A stretch of 64,000 nucleotides of DNA from Pseudoxanthobacter soli DSM 19599. GTDB taxonomy: Bacteria > Pseudomonadota > Alphaproteobacteria > Rhizobiales > Segnochrobactraceae. This document shows positions 7,101-16,265 of the stretch, piece after piece. Where the stretch lies: positions 62,001-126,000 of the forward strand of contig NZ_FRXO01000008.1 of NCBI RefSeq assembly GCF_900148505.1, written 5' to 3'. Position 1 is the stretch's first letter, and every line of letters starts with the position of its first letter. Position numbers and translations under genes: made by a program. A model generated the notes under the pieces. That model made no database searches. It was not told the origin of the DNA and worked only from the letters and a program-made list of their open reading frames with translations.

Positions 7101-9370
7101 AAGCGTCCCCGGGATGGCCCCGGCCGGTAGCGGCCGCTCCCCGTCGCAAGGCCGGCGCGGAGACCTTCCGGCCGCTGCCGGAGGACCATCCGCTGCCCAT
7201 GCCGGTGCAGGACCTTTCCGCGCGCCCGGAACGGCAGGCGCCGCCCTTCCCCGACGTGCCGGAAGAGGCCGCGCCCCGCGCTGCGGGACGCCACATGATG
7301 ATCAGGCGCGCGTTCGTTTTCGCGGTGGCGCTCGCGCTCACCGCATTCGGCATCCATGAGACCTATCTCGCCCTTTCGGTGAACGGGCTGACGGCGCTGG
7401 AGGCCGCCGTGCTCGGCCTGTTCGCGGTGCTGTTCGGCTGGATCGCGCTGTCATTCGCCAATGCCATCGCGGGGCTCGTCTCGATCGTGTCCGGCAGCGG
7501 GACCCTCGCCGAGGTCGCCGCACTGCCCTCGCCCGTACCGCCGCTGTCTTCCCGGACCGCCATTCTGATTCCGACCTACAACGAAGCGCCGGACCGGGTC
7601 TTCGCCACGGTGCTCGCCACCTGCGACGCGCTGGCGGAGACGGGGCAGGAAGCGGCGTTCGACATCTTCGTGCTGAGCGACACGACGGACTGCGCGATCT
7701 GGATCGCCGAGGAGACCGCCTTTCTCGCGGCCCGGCGGATCGCAGCCGAACGGCACGGCGGCCGCGAAGTCGGGCTCTATTATCGCCGCCGGCGGGAGAA
7801 CACCGAGCGCAAGGCTGGCAACGTCGCCGAGTGGGTCCGCCGCTTCGGCAGCGGCTACGACCACATGCTCGTGTTCGACGCCGACAGCCTGATGAGCGGC
7901 GAGACCATCGTCGCGCTCGCCGCGGCCATGGAACGCCGCCCCGACGCCGGGCTGATCCAGACCCTGCCCGTGCTGGTGGAGGGACGCACCCTGCTGGCGC
8001 GCGCGCAACAGTTCGCGGGCGGGCTTTACGGTCCCATGATCGCTCATGGAATCGCGTGGTGGCACGGCAGCGAGGGCAACTACTGGGGCCACAACGCCAT
8101 CATCCGCACCGAGGCCTTCGCGCGGGCGGCCGGGCTGCCCCGGCTACCGGGCCGCAAGCCGCTCGGCGGGGACATCCTCAGCCACGATTTCGTGGAGGCC
8201 GCGCTGATGCGGCGCTGCGGATGGGCCGTCGTGATGGTGCCGGCGGTTTCCGGAAGCTACGAGGAAGGGCCACCGACCGTGGTGGATGCGGCCGTGCGCG
8301 ACCGGCGCTGGTGCCAGGGCAACCTGCAGCACGGCCGGCTGCTCGGCACACGCGGCCTGCACTGGCTGAGCCGGCTCCATTTCGGCATGGGAATCGCCTC
8401 CTATGTCGCGGCGCCGCTGTGGCTGATGTTCCTCGTGGCGGGTGTTCTGCTGGCGCTTCAGGCCCGCTTCGTGCGGCCGGATTATTTTCCCGAAGGTTTC
8501 ACGCTGTTCCCGGTCTGGCCGCAGATCGATCCGGTGCGCTCGCTCGGCGTGTTTCTCGGCACGCTTGCCGTGCTGCTGGCGCCGAAGCTGATGAGCCTCG
8601 CCGTATCGCTCGCCGTTCCCCGCGTGCGGCGCCGCTTCGGCGGAGGCCTGCGGCTCATCGCCGGCTTTATCGCCGAGACCGTGCTGATGGCACTGGTCGC
8701 GCCGCTGATGATGCTGTTCCAGTCCCGCGCCGTGGCGGAAGTGCTCGCCGGACGGGATTCCGGCTGGAACCCGCAGCGCCGGGAGGACGGCGGGGAAAGC
8801 TTCGGCACCATCTTCAGGACCTTCCTGCCCCATACCCTGCTCGGCCTCGTGTTCGCCGCCGTCGCGCTGGCGGTGTCGCCGCCGCTGTTCTGGTGGATGT
8901 CGCCGGTGATCTTCGGCCTCGTCGGGGCCGCGCCGGTGGCCGCTGCGGCGGGCTCACGGCGCGCGGGCGCCGGGCTCGCCCGCGTAGGACTGCTCGCGAC
9001 GCCGGAGGAGCGGGAGCCGCCCGATATCGTGGTTCGGGCGCGCCGTGCGGCGGAACACCTGCGCACCATCATGACGGCCGGCGCCGCGGCCGCGTCGCCG
9101 GGCGACAATCCCGTGCGGGCGCTGCTGTCCGAGCCGGCGCTGCTCGCCGCGCACTGTGCCATGCTCGAACGCGACCGGCCGGCCAACGATGTCTTCGACG
9201 GCACGCTCACGGTCGCGCTCGGCAAGATCGGCCTTTCGCGGGACATGGCCACGGCGCTCGACGGGCTCGATACGCGCGAGCAGCGGGCGGTGCTCGGCGA
9301 CGCCGACACGCTAAGGATGCTGGCGCATCGCCTCGTCGCCGGGCCGCGCCCAGGCGCGCCGGCCGGCTAG
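7076..9370 (+). CDS. opgH: Glucans biosynthesis glucosyltransferase H (MdoH/OpgH)
   Basis: 764 residues from the ATG inside the end of the upstream gene (an ATG at 7088 is also possible). OpgH is a processive GT2 enzyme of the inner membrane that polymerises UDP-glucose into the beta-1,2-glucan backbone. Visible features: two N-terminal membrane helices after a proline-rich tail, TAILIPTYNEAPDRVFA, the metal-binding FDADSLMSG, HDFVEAALMRR, DRRWCQGNLQH (the Q/RxxRW-like acceptor region), then several membrane helices and a cytosolic C-terminus. The stop codon TAG is the first three bases of a dispersed repeat. No opgC-like succinyltransferase is nearby. Confidence 0.93.
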   Translation: MALPMDLLKASPGWPRPVAAAPRRKAGAETFRPLPEDHPLPMPVQDLSARPERQAPPFPDVPEEAAPRAAGRHMMIRRAFVFAVALALTAFGIHETYLALSVNGLTALEAAVLGLFAVLFGWIALSFANAIAGLVSIVSGSGTLAEVAALPSPVPPLSSRTAILIPTYNEAPDRVFATVLATCDALAETGQEAAFDIFVLSDTTDCAIWIAEETAFLAARRIAAERHGGREVGLYYRRRRENTERKAGNVAEWVRRFGSGYDHMLVFDADSLMSGETIVALAAAMERRPDAGLIQTLPVLVEGRTLLARAQQFAGGLYGPMIAHGIAWWHGSEGNYWGHNAIIRTEAFARAAGLPRLPGRKPLGGDILSHDFVEAALMRRCGWAVVMVPAVSGSYEEGPPTVVDAAVRDRRWCQGNLQHGRLLGTRGLHWLSRLHFGMGIASYVAAPLWLMFLVAGVLLALQARFVRPDYFPEGFTLFPVWPQIDPVRSLGVFLGTLAVLLAPKLMSLAVSLAVPRVRRRFGGGLRLIAGFIAETVLMALVAPLMMLFQSRAVAEVLAGRDSGWNPQRREDGGESFGTIFRTFLPHTLLGLVFAAVALAVSPPLFWWMSPVIFGLVGAAPVAAAAGSRRAGAGLARVGLLATPEEREPPDIVVRARRAAEHLRTIMTAGAAAASPGDNPVRALLSEPALLAAHCAMLERDRPANDVFDGTLTVALGKIGLSRDMATALDGLDTREQRAVLGDADTLRMLAHRLVAGPRPGAPAG

Positions 9371-9450
9371 AGCGCCTTCCGATCGGATGGAATCATCAGA
9401 TCGACCAGAAATCGCTCCAGATTCAAAAGCTTGCGCATATCGCGTCGAGG
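9368..9450. repeat. Dispersed double-hairpin repeat, copy 1
   Basis: It begins TAGAGCGCCTTCCGATCGGA, continues through AAATCGCTCCAG and ATTCAAAAGCTTGCGCATAT, and fades out. It is the reverse orientation of copy 6, with one complete hairpin (GAGCG...CGCTC) and only the start of the second. The opening TAG is the stop codon of opgH. Confidence 0.75.
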
Positions 9451-9500
9451 CCGGTCGGATGCGGTCGCAAGGCGCCCTGGAGACCGACGCGGCTCCGGCG

Positions 9501-9525
9501 GGAACCAAACGGCCGTGCTGCCGTT
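9501..9525 (+). promoter_or_regulatory. EcfG-type general stress promoter of ku-ligD
   Basis: GGAAC, 16 bases, CGTT, an exact consensus match about 50 bases before the ku ATG at 9577. General-stress control of Ku/LigD genes by the EcfG homologue RpoE2 has been reported in Sinorhizobium. Confidence 0.7.
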
Positions 9526-9576
9526 GCCAGCGATCATGCCCGCGCCTCAATCCGGCGCCTGAACAGGAAGCGGACC

Positions 9577-10470
9577 ATGGCCCCGAGAGCGAACTGGAAA
9601 GGCTTTCTCAAGGTCGCGGAGGTGACCTGCCCCGTGGCACTCTATACGGCCGCCTCGACCTCGGACCGCATCGCCTTCCACACCCTCAACCGGCAGACCG
9701 GAAACCGCGTCCACCGCGCCTTCGTCGACAGCGAGAACGGCGCCCCGGTGGAACGCGACGACCAGGTGAAGGGGTTCGACATCGGCGGCGGCGAGCACAT
9801 CATCCTCGAACCCGACGAAGTCGCAGACGCTGTGCCGGAGAGCGACAAGACGCTTTCGATCTCCGCTTTCATCCCGTGCGGCGAGATCGACGACGTCTAT
9901 CTGGATCGCCCCTATTATCTCGCGCCGGCGGACGCGCGCGACAACGAGGCCTACGCGCTGATCCGCGACGGTCTGCGGGCGCGCAAGGTGGCGGCGCTCG
10001 CGCGCACCGTGCTGTTCCGGCGGGTGCGCACGCTGATGATCCGCGCGCACAACGACGGCCTGATCGCGACCACGCTGAACTTCGACTACGAGGTGCGGCC
10101 GGCCGCCGAAGCGTTCGCCGACATCCCCGACCTGAAGATCGAGGGCGAGATGCTCGATCTCGCCCGCCATATCATAGATACCAAAGCGGGGTCGTTCGAC
10201 CCCTCGACGTTCACCGACCGCTACGAGGCGGCTCTGGCTGACCTGGTCAAGGCCAAGATCGAAGGGCGCAAGATCAAGCCCGCGCCACGGCCCAAGGCCG
10301 CGCCGACCTCGGATCTGCTGACCGCCCTGCGCCAGAGCGCCGGCGTTGGCGCAGGCAAGGGCGAGCGCAGGAGTTCCGCTGCCGGGGCCCGGCACGGCCG
10401 GGGCGCCGGAGGGGCTTCCAGGTCCGCGCCGAAGGCGGCAGCGGGCGCGCAACGGCGCAAGGCACGCTAA
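9577..10470 (+). CDS. ku: Non-homologous end joining protein Ku (first copy)
   Basis: 297 residues with AGGAAG before the ATG. It matches bacterial Ku from the N-terminus: ANWKGFLKVAEVTCPVALYTA, RIAFHTLNRQTGNRVHRAFVDSE, GGEHIILEPDEV and DRPYYLAP, with the core ending at about residue 245. A basic, low-complexity tail (residues about 250-297, rich in Arg, Lys, Gly and Ala) likely aids DNA binding. Ku forms a ring that threads onto double-strand ends and recruits LigD. ligD follows on the same strand after 100 bases, and a second, convergent ku lies beyond it, suggesting a Ku heterodimer as in Sinorhizobium. Confidence 0.95.
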   Translation: MAPRANWKGFLKVAEVTCPVALYTAASTSDRIAFHTLNRQTGNRVHRAFVDSENGAPVERDDQVKGFDIGGGEHIILEPDEVADAVPESDKTLSISAFIPCGEIDDVYLDRPYYLAPADARDNEAYALIRDGLRARKVAALARTVLFRRVRTLMIRAHNDGLIATTLNFDYEVRPAAEAFADIPDLKIEGEMLDLARHIIDTKAGSFDPSTFTDRYEAALADLVKAKIEGRKIKPAPRPKAAPTSDLLTALRQSAGVGAGKGERRSSAAGARHGRGAGGASRSAPKAAAGAQRRKAR

Positions 10471-10570
10471 GGTCTCGGTCGCGCCCGGGACCCGGGGCAG
10501 GCGTGGCCGCGCAGGATCCGCCCGGCACGAAAGACATCGTCGCGAGGGGAAACGGACCCGGGGGAAGATC

Positions 10571-13327
10571 ATGGCCGAGACGCCCGCACCGCTGGAGCGA
10601 TATCGCCGCAAGCGCGACTTCGACGCCACGCCGGAACCACGCGGTGGCCGGACACAGAGATCCCGCACGAAGGGAGCCGCCTCCGGGGCCGGCGGCAGCT
10701 TCGTCGTGCAGAAGCACGACGCGCGGCGGCTGCACTACGATTTCCGCCTGGAGATGGACGGCGTCCTGAAGAGCTGGGCCGTCACGCGGGGGCCAAGCCT
10801 CGTTCCGGGAGAGAAGCGGCTGGCGGTGCACGTCGAGGATCACCCGCTCGATTATGGCGGCTTCGAGGGCACGATCCCCAAGGGCCAGTATGGCGGCGGC
10901 ACCGTGATCGTGTGGGATCGCGGGACATGGACGCCGATCGGCGATCCGCACAAGGCCTACAAGAAAGGCCATCTCGAATTCGAACTGCACGGCGACAAGC
11001 TCGCCGGGCGCTGGCACCTCGTGCGCATGCACGGCAAGCCCGGCGAAACCCGCGAGAACTGGCTCCTGATCAAGGGGGAGGACGCGTTCGCCCGCACCGC
11101 CGAACAGGTGGACGTGCTGGAAGAACGCCCCGAGTCCGTGAAGACGGGCCGGACGATCGCCGAGGTGGCGGACGCAGCGGAAGGCGCGCCGAAGACCCGG
11201 CGGAAGGCGCCGGGGAAGACCTCCGCCGAGCCTGCCAGGACTTCTGCCGGAAAAACCTCTGCCGCCAAAACCGCTACCACCAAGACCGCTACCACCAAGA
11301 CCTCTGCCTCGAAGGCGTCTGCCGCAAAGGCACCTGCCAAGAAGACGCGCCGGAAGGCGGCCGCGCCGGATGGCGGGGCCGGAGCCGACGCGGCGGCCTC
11401 GAAAAGACCCGATTCGTCCGCCCTCAAGGGCGCGCGCGAGGCCACCCTGCCCGACTTCGTCCCGCCCGCACTGGCGACGCTGGTGGCGAAGGCGCCAAGC
11501 GGCGCCCGCTGGCTGCACGAGATCAAGTTCGACGGCTATCGGCTGGAGGCGCGGATCGAGAACGGCAAGGTCTCGCTCCTGACCCGCAGCGGGCTCGACT
11601 GGACCGAGAAGTTCGGCGCGGACGTGGTTGCCGCCCTCAAGGCGCTGCCGGCGAAGACCGCGCTGATCGACGGCGAGATGGTGGTCGAGAACGATGCCGG
11701 TGCCTCGGACTTCTCGGCGCTGCAGGCGGACCTGAGTGCCGGGCGGAACGACCGCTTCGTGTTCTATGCCTTCGACCTTCTCCATCTCGACGGCTACGAC
11801 CTGACGGGAGCACCGCTGTCGGCGCGCAAGGACGTGCTGGCCCGCCTGCTGCCGGCGGACGGAGGCAAGCTGCGCTATAGCCAGCATTTCGAGGAAAGCG
11901 GCGCGCTGGTGCTGCAACACGCCTGCCGGCTGAGCCTCGAAGGCGTCGTCTCCAAGGATCGCGACGCGCCCTACCGCTCCGGGCGCGGCCGCGCCGGCGA
12001 CAAGGCGACCTGGGTCAAGTCCAAGTGCTCGGCACGGCAGGAATTCGTCATCGGCGGCTATGTGCCGTCCTCGACCTCGCGGCGGGCGATCGGCTCGCTC
12101 GTGCTCGGCGTCTATGACGATGGCGAACTGCGTCATGTCGGCCGTGTCGGCACCGGCTTCAGCGCGGCGGTCGCGGAGGACCTGTTTCGCCGCCTCGAAC
12201 CGATGGCGCGCAAAACGAGCCCGTTCGCGGGCCGGCTCACAGCCGAGGAGAGCCGTCACGCCCGCTTCGTCGAGCCCGAGCTCGTGGCCGAAGTGGAATT
12301 CCGGGCGTGGACCGCCGACCACCACCTGCGCCACGCCTCGTTCCGCGGCCTTCGCGACGACAAGCCCGCGCGCGAGATCGTGGAGGAGAAGCCGGCGGGA
12401 GCCGCGGGGGAGAGCGCGCCCGGGAAAGCCGCGACGGTGGAGGCGGCACCGGCGAAGCCGCCGCGCCGGTCCGTGCGCCTCACCCATCCGGACCGCCTCT
12501 ACTGGCCGGATGCCGGCGTCACCAAGGAAGGGCTCGCCGATTATTACACGGCCGTCTGGCGCTCCATCGCGCCCTTCATCGTCGGCCGGCCGCTGGCCCT
12601 GCTGCGCTGTCCCGAAGGCATCACCGGCCCGTCCTTCTTCCAGAAGCACGCCTGGAAGGGCATCGGCGCCGCGATCCGGCAGGTGCAGGACCCCAAGGAC
12701 AAGAACGGTCAGAGCTTCCTCGCCATCGACGACCTCGACGGCCTGATCGGGCTCGTGCAGTCCGCGGTGCTGGAAATCCATCCCTGGGGCTCGACCCTTG
12801 CGGACTGGGAGCGGCCGGACACCCTGACCATGGACCTCGATCCCGGGGAAGGCGTGCCGTGGGACGCGGTGATCGAGGCGGCGCGCGAGACGAAGGCGCG
12901 GCTGGAGCAGGCGGGCCTCGCGGCGTTCGTGAAGACCTCCGGCGGCAAGGGCCTGCACGTCGTCTCGCCCCTGAAGCCGAAGGCCGAATGGCCGGCGATC
13001 AAGGCGTTCGCCAAGGGGCTTGCCGACGCGATGGCGGCCGACAGCCCCGACCGGTATGTCGCGACCATCACCAAGTCGAAGCGGCGGGGCAAGATCCTGG
13101 TCGACTATCTCCGCAACCAGCGCGGCATGACGGCGGTCGCGCCCTACTCCACTCGCGCCCGGCCCGGGGCACCGGTCTCGATGCCGCTGACGTGGGAAGA
13201 GCTCGATCCCAATGTCGGCCCGGCCTACTTCACCGTCGCCAACACCCCGACGCGGCTCACCGCGCGCGGCAGCGATCCATGGGAGGGATTCAGGGCGGCG
13301 GCGGCGCCGGTCGAGCCGCGCGGGTAG
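10571..13327 (+). CDS. ligD: ATP-dependent DNA ligase LigD (phosphoesterase-ligase-polymerase)
   Basis: 918 residues with all three modules in the PE-Lig-Pol order. Phosphoesterase (about 35-195): VVQKHDARRLHYDFRLEMDG and HPLDYGGFEGTIPKGQYGGG. Ligase (about 300-600): the nucleotidyl-lysine motif EIKFDGYRLEAR, LIDGEMVV and LEGVVSKDRDAPYRSGR. Polymerase/primase (about 640-918): RLTHPDRLYWPD, the catalytic DLDPGEG and YVATITKSKRRGKILVDYLRN. The PE-Lig linker (about 215-280) is a Lys/Ala/Thr-rich repeat (AAKTATTKTATTKTSASKAS). The enzyme fills, trims and seals ends held by Ku. Its stop is only 6 bases from the convergent ku gene. Confidence 0.96.
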   Translation: MAETPAPLERYRRKRDFDATPEPRGGRTQRSRTKGAASGAGGSFVVQKHDARRLHYDFRLEMDGVLKSWAVTRGPSLVPGEKRLAVHVEDHPLDYGGFEGTIPKGQYGGGTVIVWDRGTWTPIGDPHKAYKKGHLEFELHGDKLAGRWHLVRMHGKPGETRENWLLIKGEDAFARTAEQVDVLEERPESVKTGRTIAEVADAAEGAPKTRRKAPGKTSAEPARTSAGKTSAAKTATTKTATTKTSASKASAAKAPAKKTRRKAAAPDGGAGADAAASKRPDSSALKGAREATLPDFVPPALATLVAKAPSGARWLHEIKFDGYRLEARIENGKVSLLTRSGLDWTEKFGADVVAALKALPAKTALIDGEMVVENDAGASDFSALQADLSAGRNDRFVFYAFDLLHLDGYDLTGAPLSARKDVLARLLPADGGKLRYSQHFEESGALVLQHACRLSLEGVVSKDRDAPYRSGRGRAGDKATWVKSKCSARQEFVIGGYVPSSTSRRAIGSLVLGVYDDGELRHVGRVGTGFSAAVAEDLFRRLEPMARKTSPFAGRLTAEESRHARFVEPELVAEVEFRAWTADHHLRHASFRGLRDDKPAREIVEEKPAGAAGESAPGKAATVEAAPAKPPRRSVRLTHPDRLYWPDAGVTKEGLADYYTAVWRSIAPFIVGRPLALLRCPEGITGPSFFQKHAWKGIGAAIRQVQDPKDKNGQSFLAIDDLDGLIGLVQSAVLEIHPWGSTLADWERPDTLTMDLDPGEGVPWDAVIEAARETKARLEQAGLAAFVKTSGGKGLHVVSPLKPKAEWPAIKAFAKGLADAMAADSPDRYVATITKSKRRGKILVDYLRNQRGMTAVAPYSTRARPGAPVSMPLTWEELDPNVGPAYFTVANTPTRLTARGSDPWEGFRAAAAPVEPRG

Positions 13328-13333
13328 GCGGCC

Positions 13334-14206
13334 TCAGCGCCGACGCCCGGCTGCGCGGCGGTCGCCGCCCCGGGCGGCCTTCTTCGCCGGCGCAGCGGCG
13401 CCGGGCTTGTTCGACCCGGTCTCGGCCGCCAGGCTGCGGCGCAGCGCTTCCATGATGTTGACGTCGCCTGCCGGGCGCTCGGGTGCGGCTTCACGCGGAG
13501 CGGCGCGGCGTTTGCCGACGTCCCGCTTCGCGGCGATGATATCGAGCAGCCGGTCCTGCACCGGATCGTGCACCATCTTCGGATCCCACAGCCGGGTTCG
13601 CGCGTCGATCAGCGCGGTCACGAGATCGATGCCGTCCTCGTCGGGCTGATCCGCATCGAGGCGGTCGAAATAGACGGCCTCGTCACGCACCTCGTCGCCC
13701 GCGCGCAGCGTCCAAAGCACCATGCCGCGATCTCTCGGCTCGATCAGGACGGCGTGCTCGCGGCGATAGAGCACGAGACGCGAGATGCCGACCGTGCCCG
13801 TCGCGGCCATGGCGTCGCGGATGACGGAAAATGCCTCGGTCCCGACCTTGTCGCTCGGGGAGAGGTAATGCGGCGTGTCGTACCAGATCCAGCCGATGCT
13901 GTCGGCCGGGGCGAACCGCTCGATATCGATCGTGCGCGTGCTCTCGAGCGCGACGGCCTCCAGTTCCTCGTCCTCCAGCATGACATAGTCGTCCTCGCCG
14001 CGAGGATAGCCCTTCACCTCGTCGTCCTCGTCGACGGGCTTGCCGGTGCCTGCATCGAGATAGCGGCTGACGACGCGGTTGCCGGTCCTGCGGTTGAGGG
14101 TGTGGAACCGGACCTTGTTGCTCTCGGACGTCGCCGGTGTCATCGCGACTGGACAAGTCACCAGTGAAAGCTTCAGGTAGCCCTTCCAGAAGACGCGCTG
14201 TGCCAT
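13334..14206 (-). CDS. ku: Non-homologous end joining protein Ku (second copy)
   Basis: 290 residues. A Ku core (FWKGYLKLSLVTCPVAMTPA, VRFHTLNRRTGNRVVSRYLD, IGWIWYDTPHYLSPSDKVG) spans about 1-235 and is followed by a basic Lys/Arg/Ala tail. It differs clearly from the first copy, so it is an old paralogue and not a recent duplication. The gene runs convergently to ligD with no room for a conventional terminator. An exact EcfG-type promoter lies at 14234-14259. The pair of Ku proteins may act as a heterodimer or under different conditions. Confidence 0.95.
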   Translation of the reverse strand: MAQRVFWKGYLKLSLVTCPVAMTPATSESNKVRFHTLNRRTGNRVVSRYLDAGTGKPVDEDDEVKGYPRGEDDYVMLEDEELEAVALESTRTIDIERFAPADSIGWIWYDTPHYLSPSDKVGTEAFSVIRDAMAATGTVGISRLVLYRREHAVLIEPRDRGMVLWTLRAGDEVRDEAVYFDRLDADQPDEDGIDLVTALIDARTRLWDPKMVHDPVQDRLLDIIAAKRDVGKRRAAPREAAPERPAGDVNIMEALRRSLAAETGSNKPGAAAPAKKAARGGDRRAAGRRR

Positions 14207-14233
14207 CGATCAAACTCCCGGTTCCCACCGTTG

Positions 14234-14259
14234 AACGGATGGTCGCCGCGCGCGGTTCC
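14234..14259 (-). promoter_or_regulatory. EcfG-type general stress promoter of the second ku
   Basis: On the minus strand: GGAAC, 17 bases, CGTT, exact, ending about 28 bases before the ATG at 14206. Confidence 0.65.
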
Positions 14260-14324
14260 GATGGGTCGCTGACCGACCACCGCCGGGCCGCCGCGGCGCC
14301 CCGGAAGGGCGTCGGGCGGCGCCA

Positions 14325-14984
14325 TCACGGGCAGGCCGGGTGCGAGGGGTTCGACTGCTCGTCCGCGGCCGAGTAGGCGATGAGCGCCTCCGGATCGAGC
14401 ACCTCGATGCGCCCGCGGCGGGAGCGGATGATATGCTCGCCCTCCAGGATATGGAGCGCCACGGTCACGCCGGAACGGCGAACGCCGAGCGCGGTCGCGA
14501 TATATTGATGGGTGACGGCGATCTCGTCAGAGCCCACGGCCTCCCGGCAGAGCGAGATCCACCGCGCCACCCGCTTCTCGAGGCTGAGTGTCGCGGCGTT
14601 CGCCGCCTCCGCCAGGAACCGCGCGGTCGAGCGCAGCGCGTAGTCCTTCATCCGCTGCCGCAGGACGGCGTCGGACTCCAGAAGCGCATCCAGAACCGGC
14701 TGCGCGATCCGAAGCGCCTGACCGCCCCGCATCACCGTGGCGCCGAGAGGCGGGAAATCCGGCAGCAGCAGGCGATGAATGCCGATCACGTCGCCATTGC
14801 CGGCAAAACCCACCTGAAAGTGGGCGGCTTCCTTGCACAAGGTCAGGTTTGCCACGGCATCCATCGGGAAATAAACGCCGTCGTCGTGGGTGACCGACTC
14901 ACCGGCCTTGAGACGGACGGTTTCGGCGAGACCCTCCGCGCGGCTGTGTTGGCGAAGCGTTCGCTCCCATTGGGCTGCATCCAT
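14325..14984 (-). CDS. Crp/Fnr-family transcriptional regulator
   Basis: 219 residues from MDAAQW, chosen for the GGAGG six bases upstream. Residues about 15-120 resemble a cyclic-nucleotide-binding-like barrel (VYFPMDAVANLTL, GNGDVIGIHRLLL) and about 140-205 a winged helix (VTHQYIATALGVRRSGVTVALHILE). The FNR cysteine cluster is absent, so it is not an oxygen-sensing Fe-S type. This shorter subgroup is common in Hyphomicrobiales and its ligand is usually unknown. It sits in the stress/repair region but no target is evident. Confidence 0.85.
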   Translation of the reverse strand: MDAAQWERTLRQHSRAEGLAETVRLKAGESVTHDDGVYFPMDAVANLTLCKEAAHFQVGFAGNGDVIGIHRLLLPDFPPLGATVMRGGQALRIAQPVLDALLESDAVLRQRMKDYALRSTARFLAEAANAATLSLEKRVARWISLCREAVGSDEIAVTHQYIATALGVRRSGVTVALHILEGEHIIRSRRGRIEVLDPEALIAYSAADEQSNPSHPACP

Positions 14985-15172
14985 GTCAACCTCCGATCTT
15001 TGCCCCGAAAATCCGGGTTCCGCCAATCATCCGGCGGAACGCAGGGGGCAGGCTGAAAACGCGGAGGCGGCGGATTCGTTCATTTCGGACACTTCAGGTT
15101 GCGTGGTCGGAAACGGACGAAGGCCCGCCCAAGGCGGCGGGAACGGGCGATCGGGCGCGATCGGACGTGCCA

Positions 15173-16096
15173 TCAGGCCTCCTGCGGCACCACCGGCTGG
15201 CCGAGCCGCTCCATCAGCGCCCGGGCATCCTCCGGCGCGCGGAGCTTGTCGGTGTTGTCGAAGAAGAAGAACACGTCGCGCGGCCCCGGCTTTGCAGGAT
15301 CGGGGGCCGCGAAGCGGCCATCCTCGGGAGGCGCGCCTTCCGACCAGGCCCTGACCCGCTTCGCCCACCGGTCGAGCGCCTCCCCCTTGTAGCCGCTTCG
15401 ATAGAGCTCTTCAGACCCGTGGAGGCGGCAATAGACGAAGTCCGCCGTCACATCCATCAGACGGGGCCATTCGACGGTATCGGCACAGACCAGTGCCACG
15501 CCGTGCCGGCGCAGCATCTCCACGAAGGCCGGAACGACGAAGCTGTCGTGGCGGATTTCGAGCGCGTGACGCAGCCGCAAGCCCGAATCCGCCTGCAGCC
15601 ACGCGCGCGCCTTGAGATGATCGTCGTGTCTCTTCGCACGTTCGGCGGCGGCGGCGCCGTCGTGCGGCAGAGCCGCGAGAAAGGCCTCCAGCACATCCGG
15701 CTCGAAGGCAAGGCTCGGCGGGAGCTGCCACAGGATCGGGCCGAGTTTGCCGCCGAGCCGCAGCACGCCCGAGGCGAGGAAGTTCGCCAGCGGCACCTCC
15801 GGCTCGCGCAGGCGCTTTATGTGCGTCATGAATCGGGGCGCCTTGACGGCGAACATGAAGTCGTCCGGCGTCTCGTCCACCCAGCGCGCGAAGATGTCGG
15901 GTGTCTGCAGCCCATAGAACGTTCCGTTGATCTCGATCGCGCGAAATGTCCGGGCGGCGTGGGCGAGTTCGCGCTTCCGCGGCAGTCCCCGGGGATAGAA
16001 GGCGCCGCGCCAGGGCGCGTAGGTCCACCCGGAGATCCCGATCCTGATATCGCCCGTTCCCCTGGTGTCGCCCTTTTCGATATCGCCCGTTCCCAT
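15173..16096 (-). CDS. DUF72 (YecE-like) family protein
   Basis: 307 residues. Family motifs: RIGISGWTYAPWRGAFYPRGLP, AIEINGTFYGLQ, FMFAVKAPRFMTHIKRL, GPILWQLPPSLAFE, ALEIRHDSF, DFVYCRLHGSEELYRSGY and DVFFFFDNTDK near the end. The fold is a TIM barrel of unknown activity. The first 20 residues carry a duplicated GTGDI written by two 16-base direct repeats (16046-16061 and 16079-16094), so translation might begin at either copy. The gene diverges from udgX, which also begins MGTGD. Confidence 0.9.
   Translation of the reverse strand: MGTGDIEKGDTRGTGDIRIGISGWTYAPWRGAFYPRGLPRKRELAHAARTFRAIEINGTFYGLQTPDIFARWVDETPDDFMFAVKAPRFMTHIKRLREPEVPLANFLASGVLRLGGKLGPILWQLPPSLAFEPDVLEAFLAALPHDGAAAAERAKRHDDHLKARAWLQADSGLRLRHALEIRHDSFVVPAFVEMLRRHGVALVCADTVEWPRLMDVTADFVYCRLHGSEELYRSGYKGEALDRWAKRVRAWSEGAPPEDGRFAAPDPAKPGPRDVFFFFDNTDKLRAPEDARALMERLGQPVVPQEA
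16046..16094. repeat. 16-base direct repeat at the 5' end of the DUF72 gene
   Basis: GATATCGCCCGTTCCC occurs at 16046-16061 and again at 16079-16094, in frame, encoding a repeated GTGDI near the DUF72 N-terminus. Confidence 0.8.
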
Positions 16097-16142
16097 GTGC
16101 GGCTCTCGTTCTGTCCGTGCGGCCGGCCCTGCCCTTCTCCTG

Positions 16143-16167
16143 AATGCCCGGGCGCACCAGCGGTTCC
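16143..16167 (-). promoter_or_regulatory. Possible EcfG-type promoter of the DUF72 gene
   Basis: On the minus strand: GGAAC, 16 bases, CATT, which fits the looser GGAAC-N18-TT form, about 47 bases before the start at 16096. Confidence 0.35.
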
Positions 16168-16265
16168 CAGGCCGTTGCGGACGGGGCGCGATCCGAACCG
16201 GCCGCCCGTGCGTTGATCGAGCAACGGCGCTCAGGCGCCGGGCACCGCAGAGGGAGGACCGAGCC

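Noticed and set aside
7831-9576. Long open frame through opgH merging into ku in the same frame
   Set aside because: The first part is Arg-rich and out of frame with opgH; only the segment from the ATG at 9577 is real (Ku).
10274-12958. An 894-codon open frame on the minus strand opposite ligD
   Set aside because: No recognisable domain, Arg/Gly/Leu repeats typical of shadow frames in GC-rich DNA, and ligD on the plus strand is unambiguous.
14985-15172. A further EcfG-like promoter before the Crp-like gene (TGAAC-N16-CGTT)
   Set aside because: The -35 element has a mismatch at its first base and the match is no better than expected by chance.
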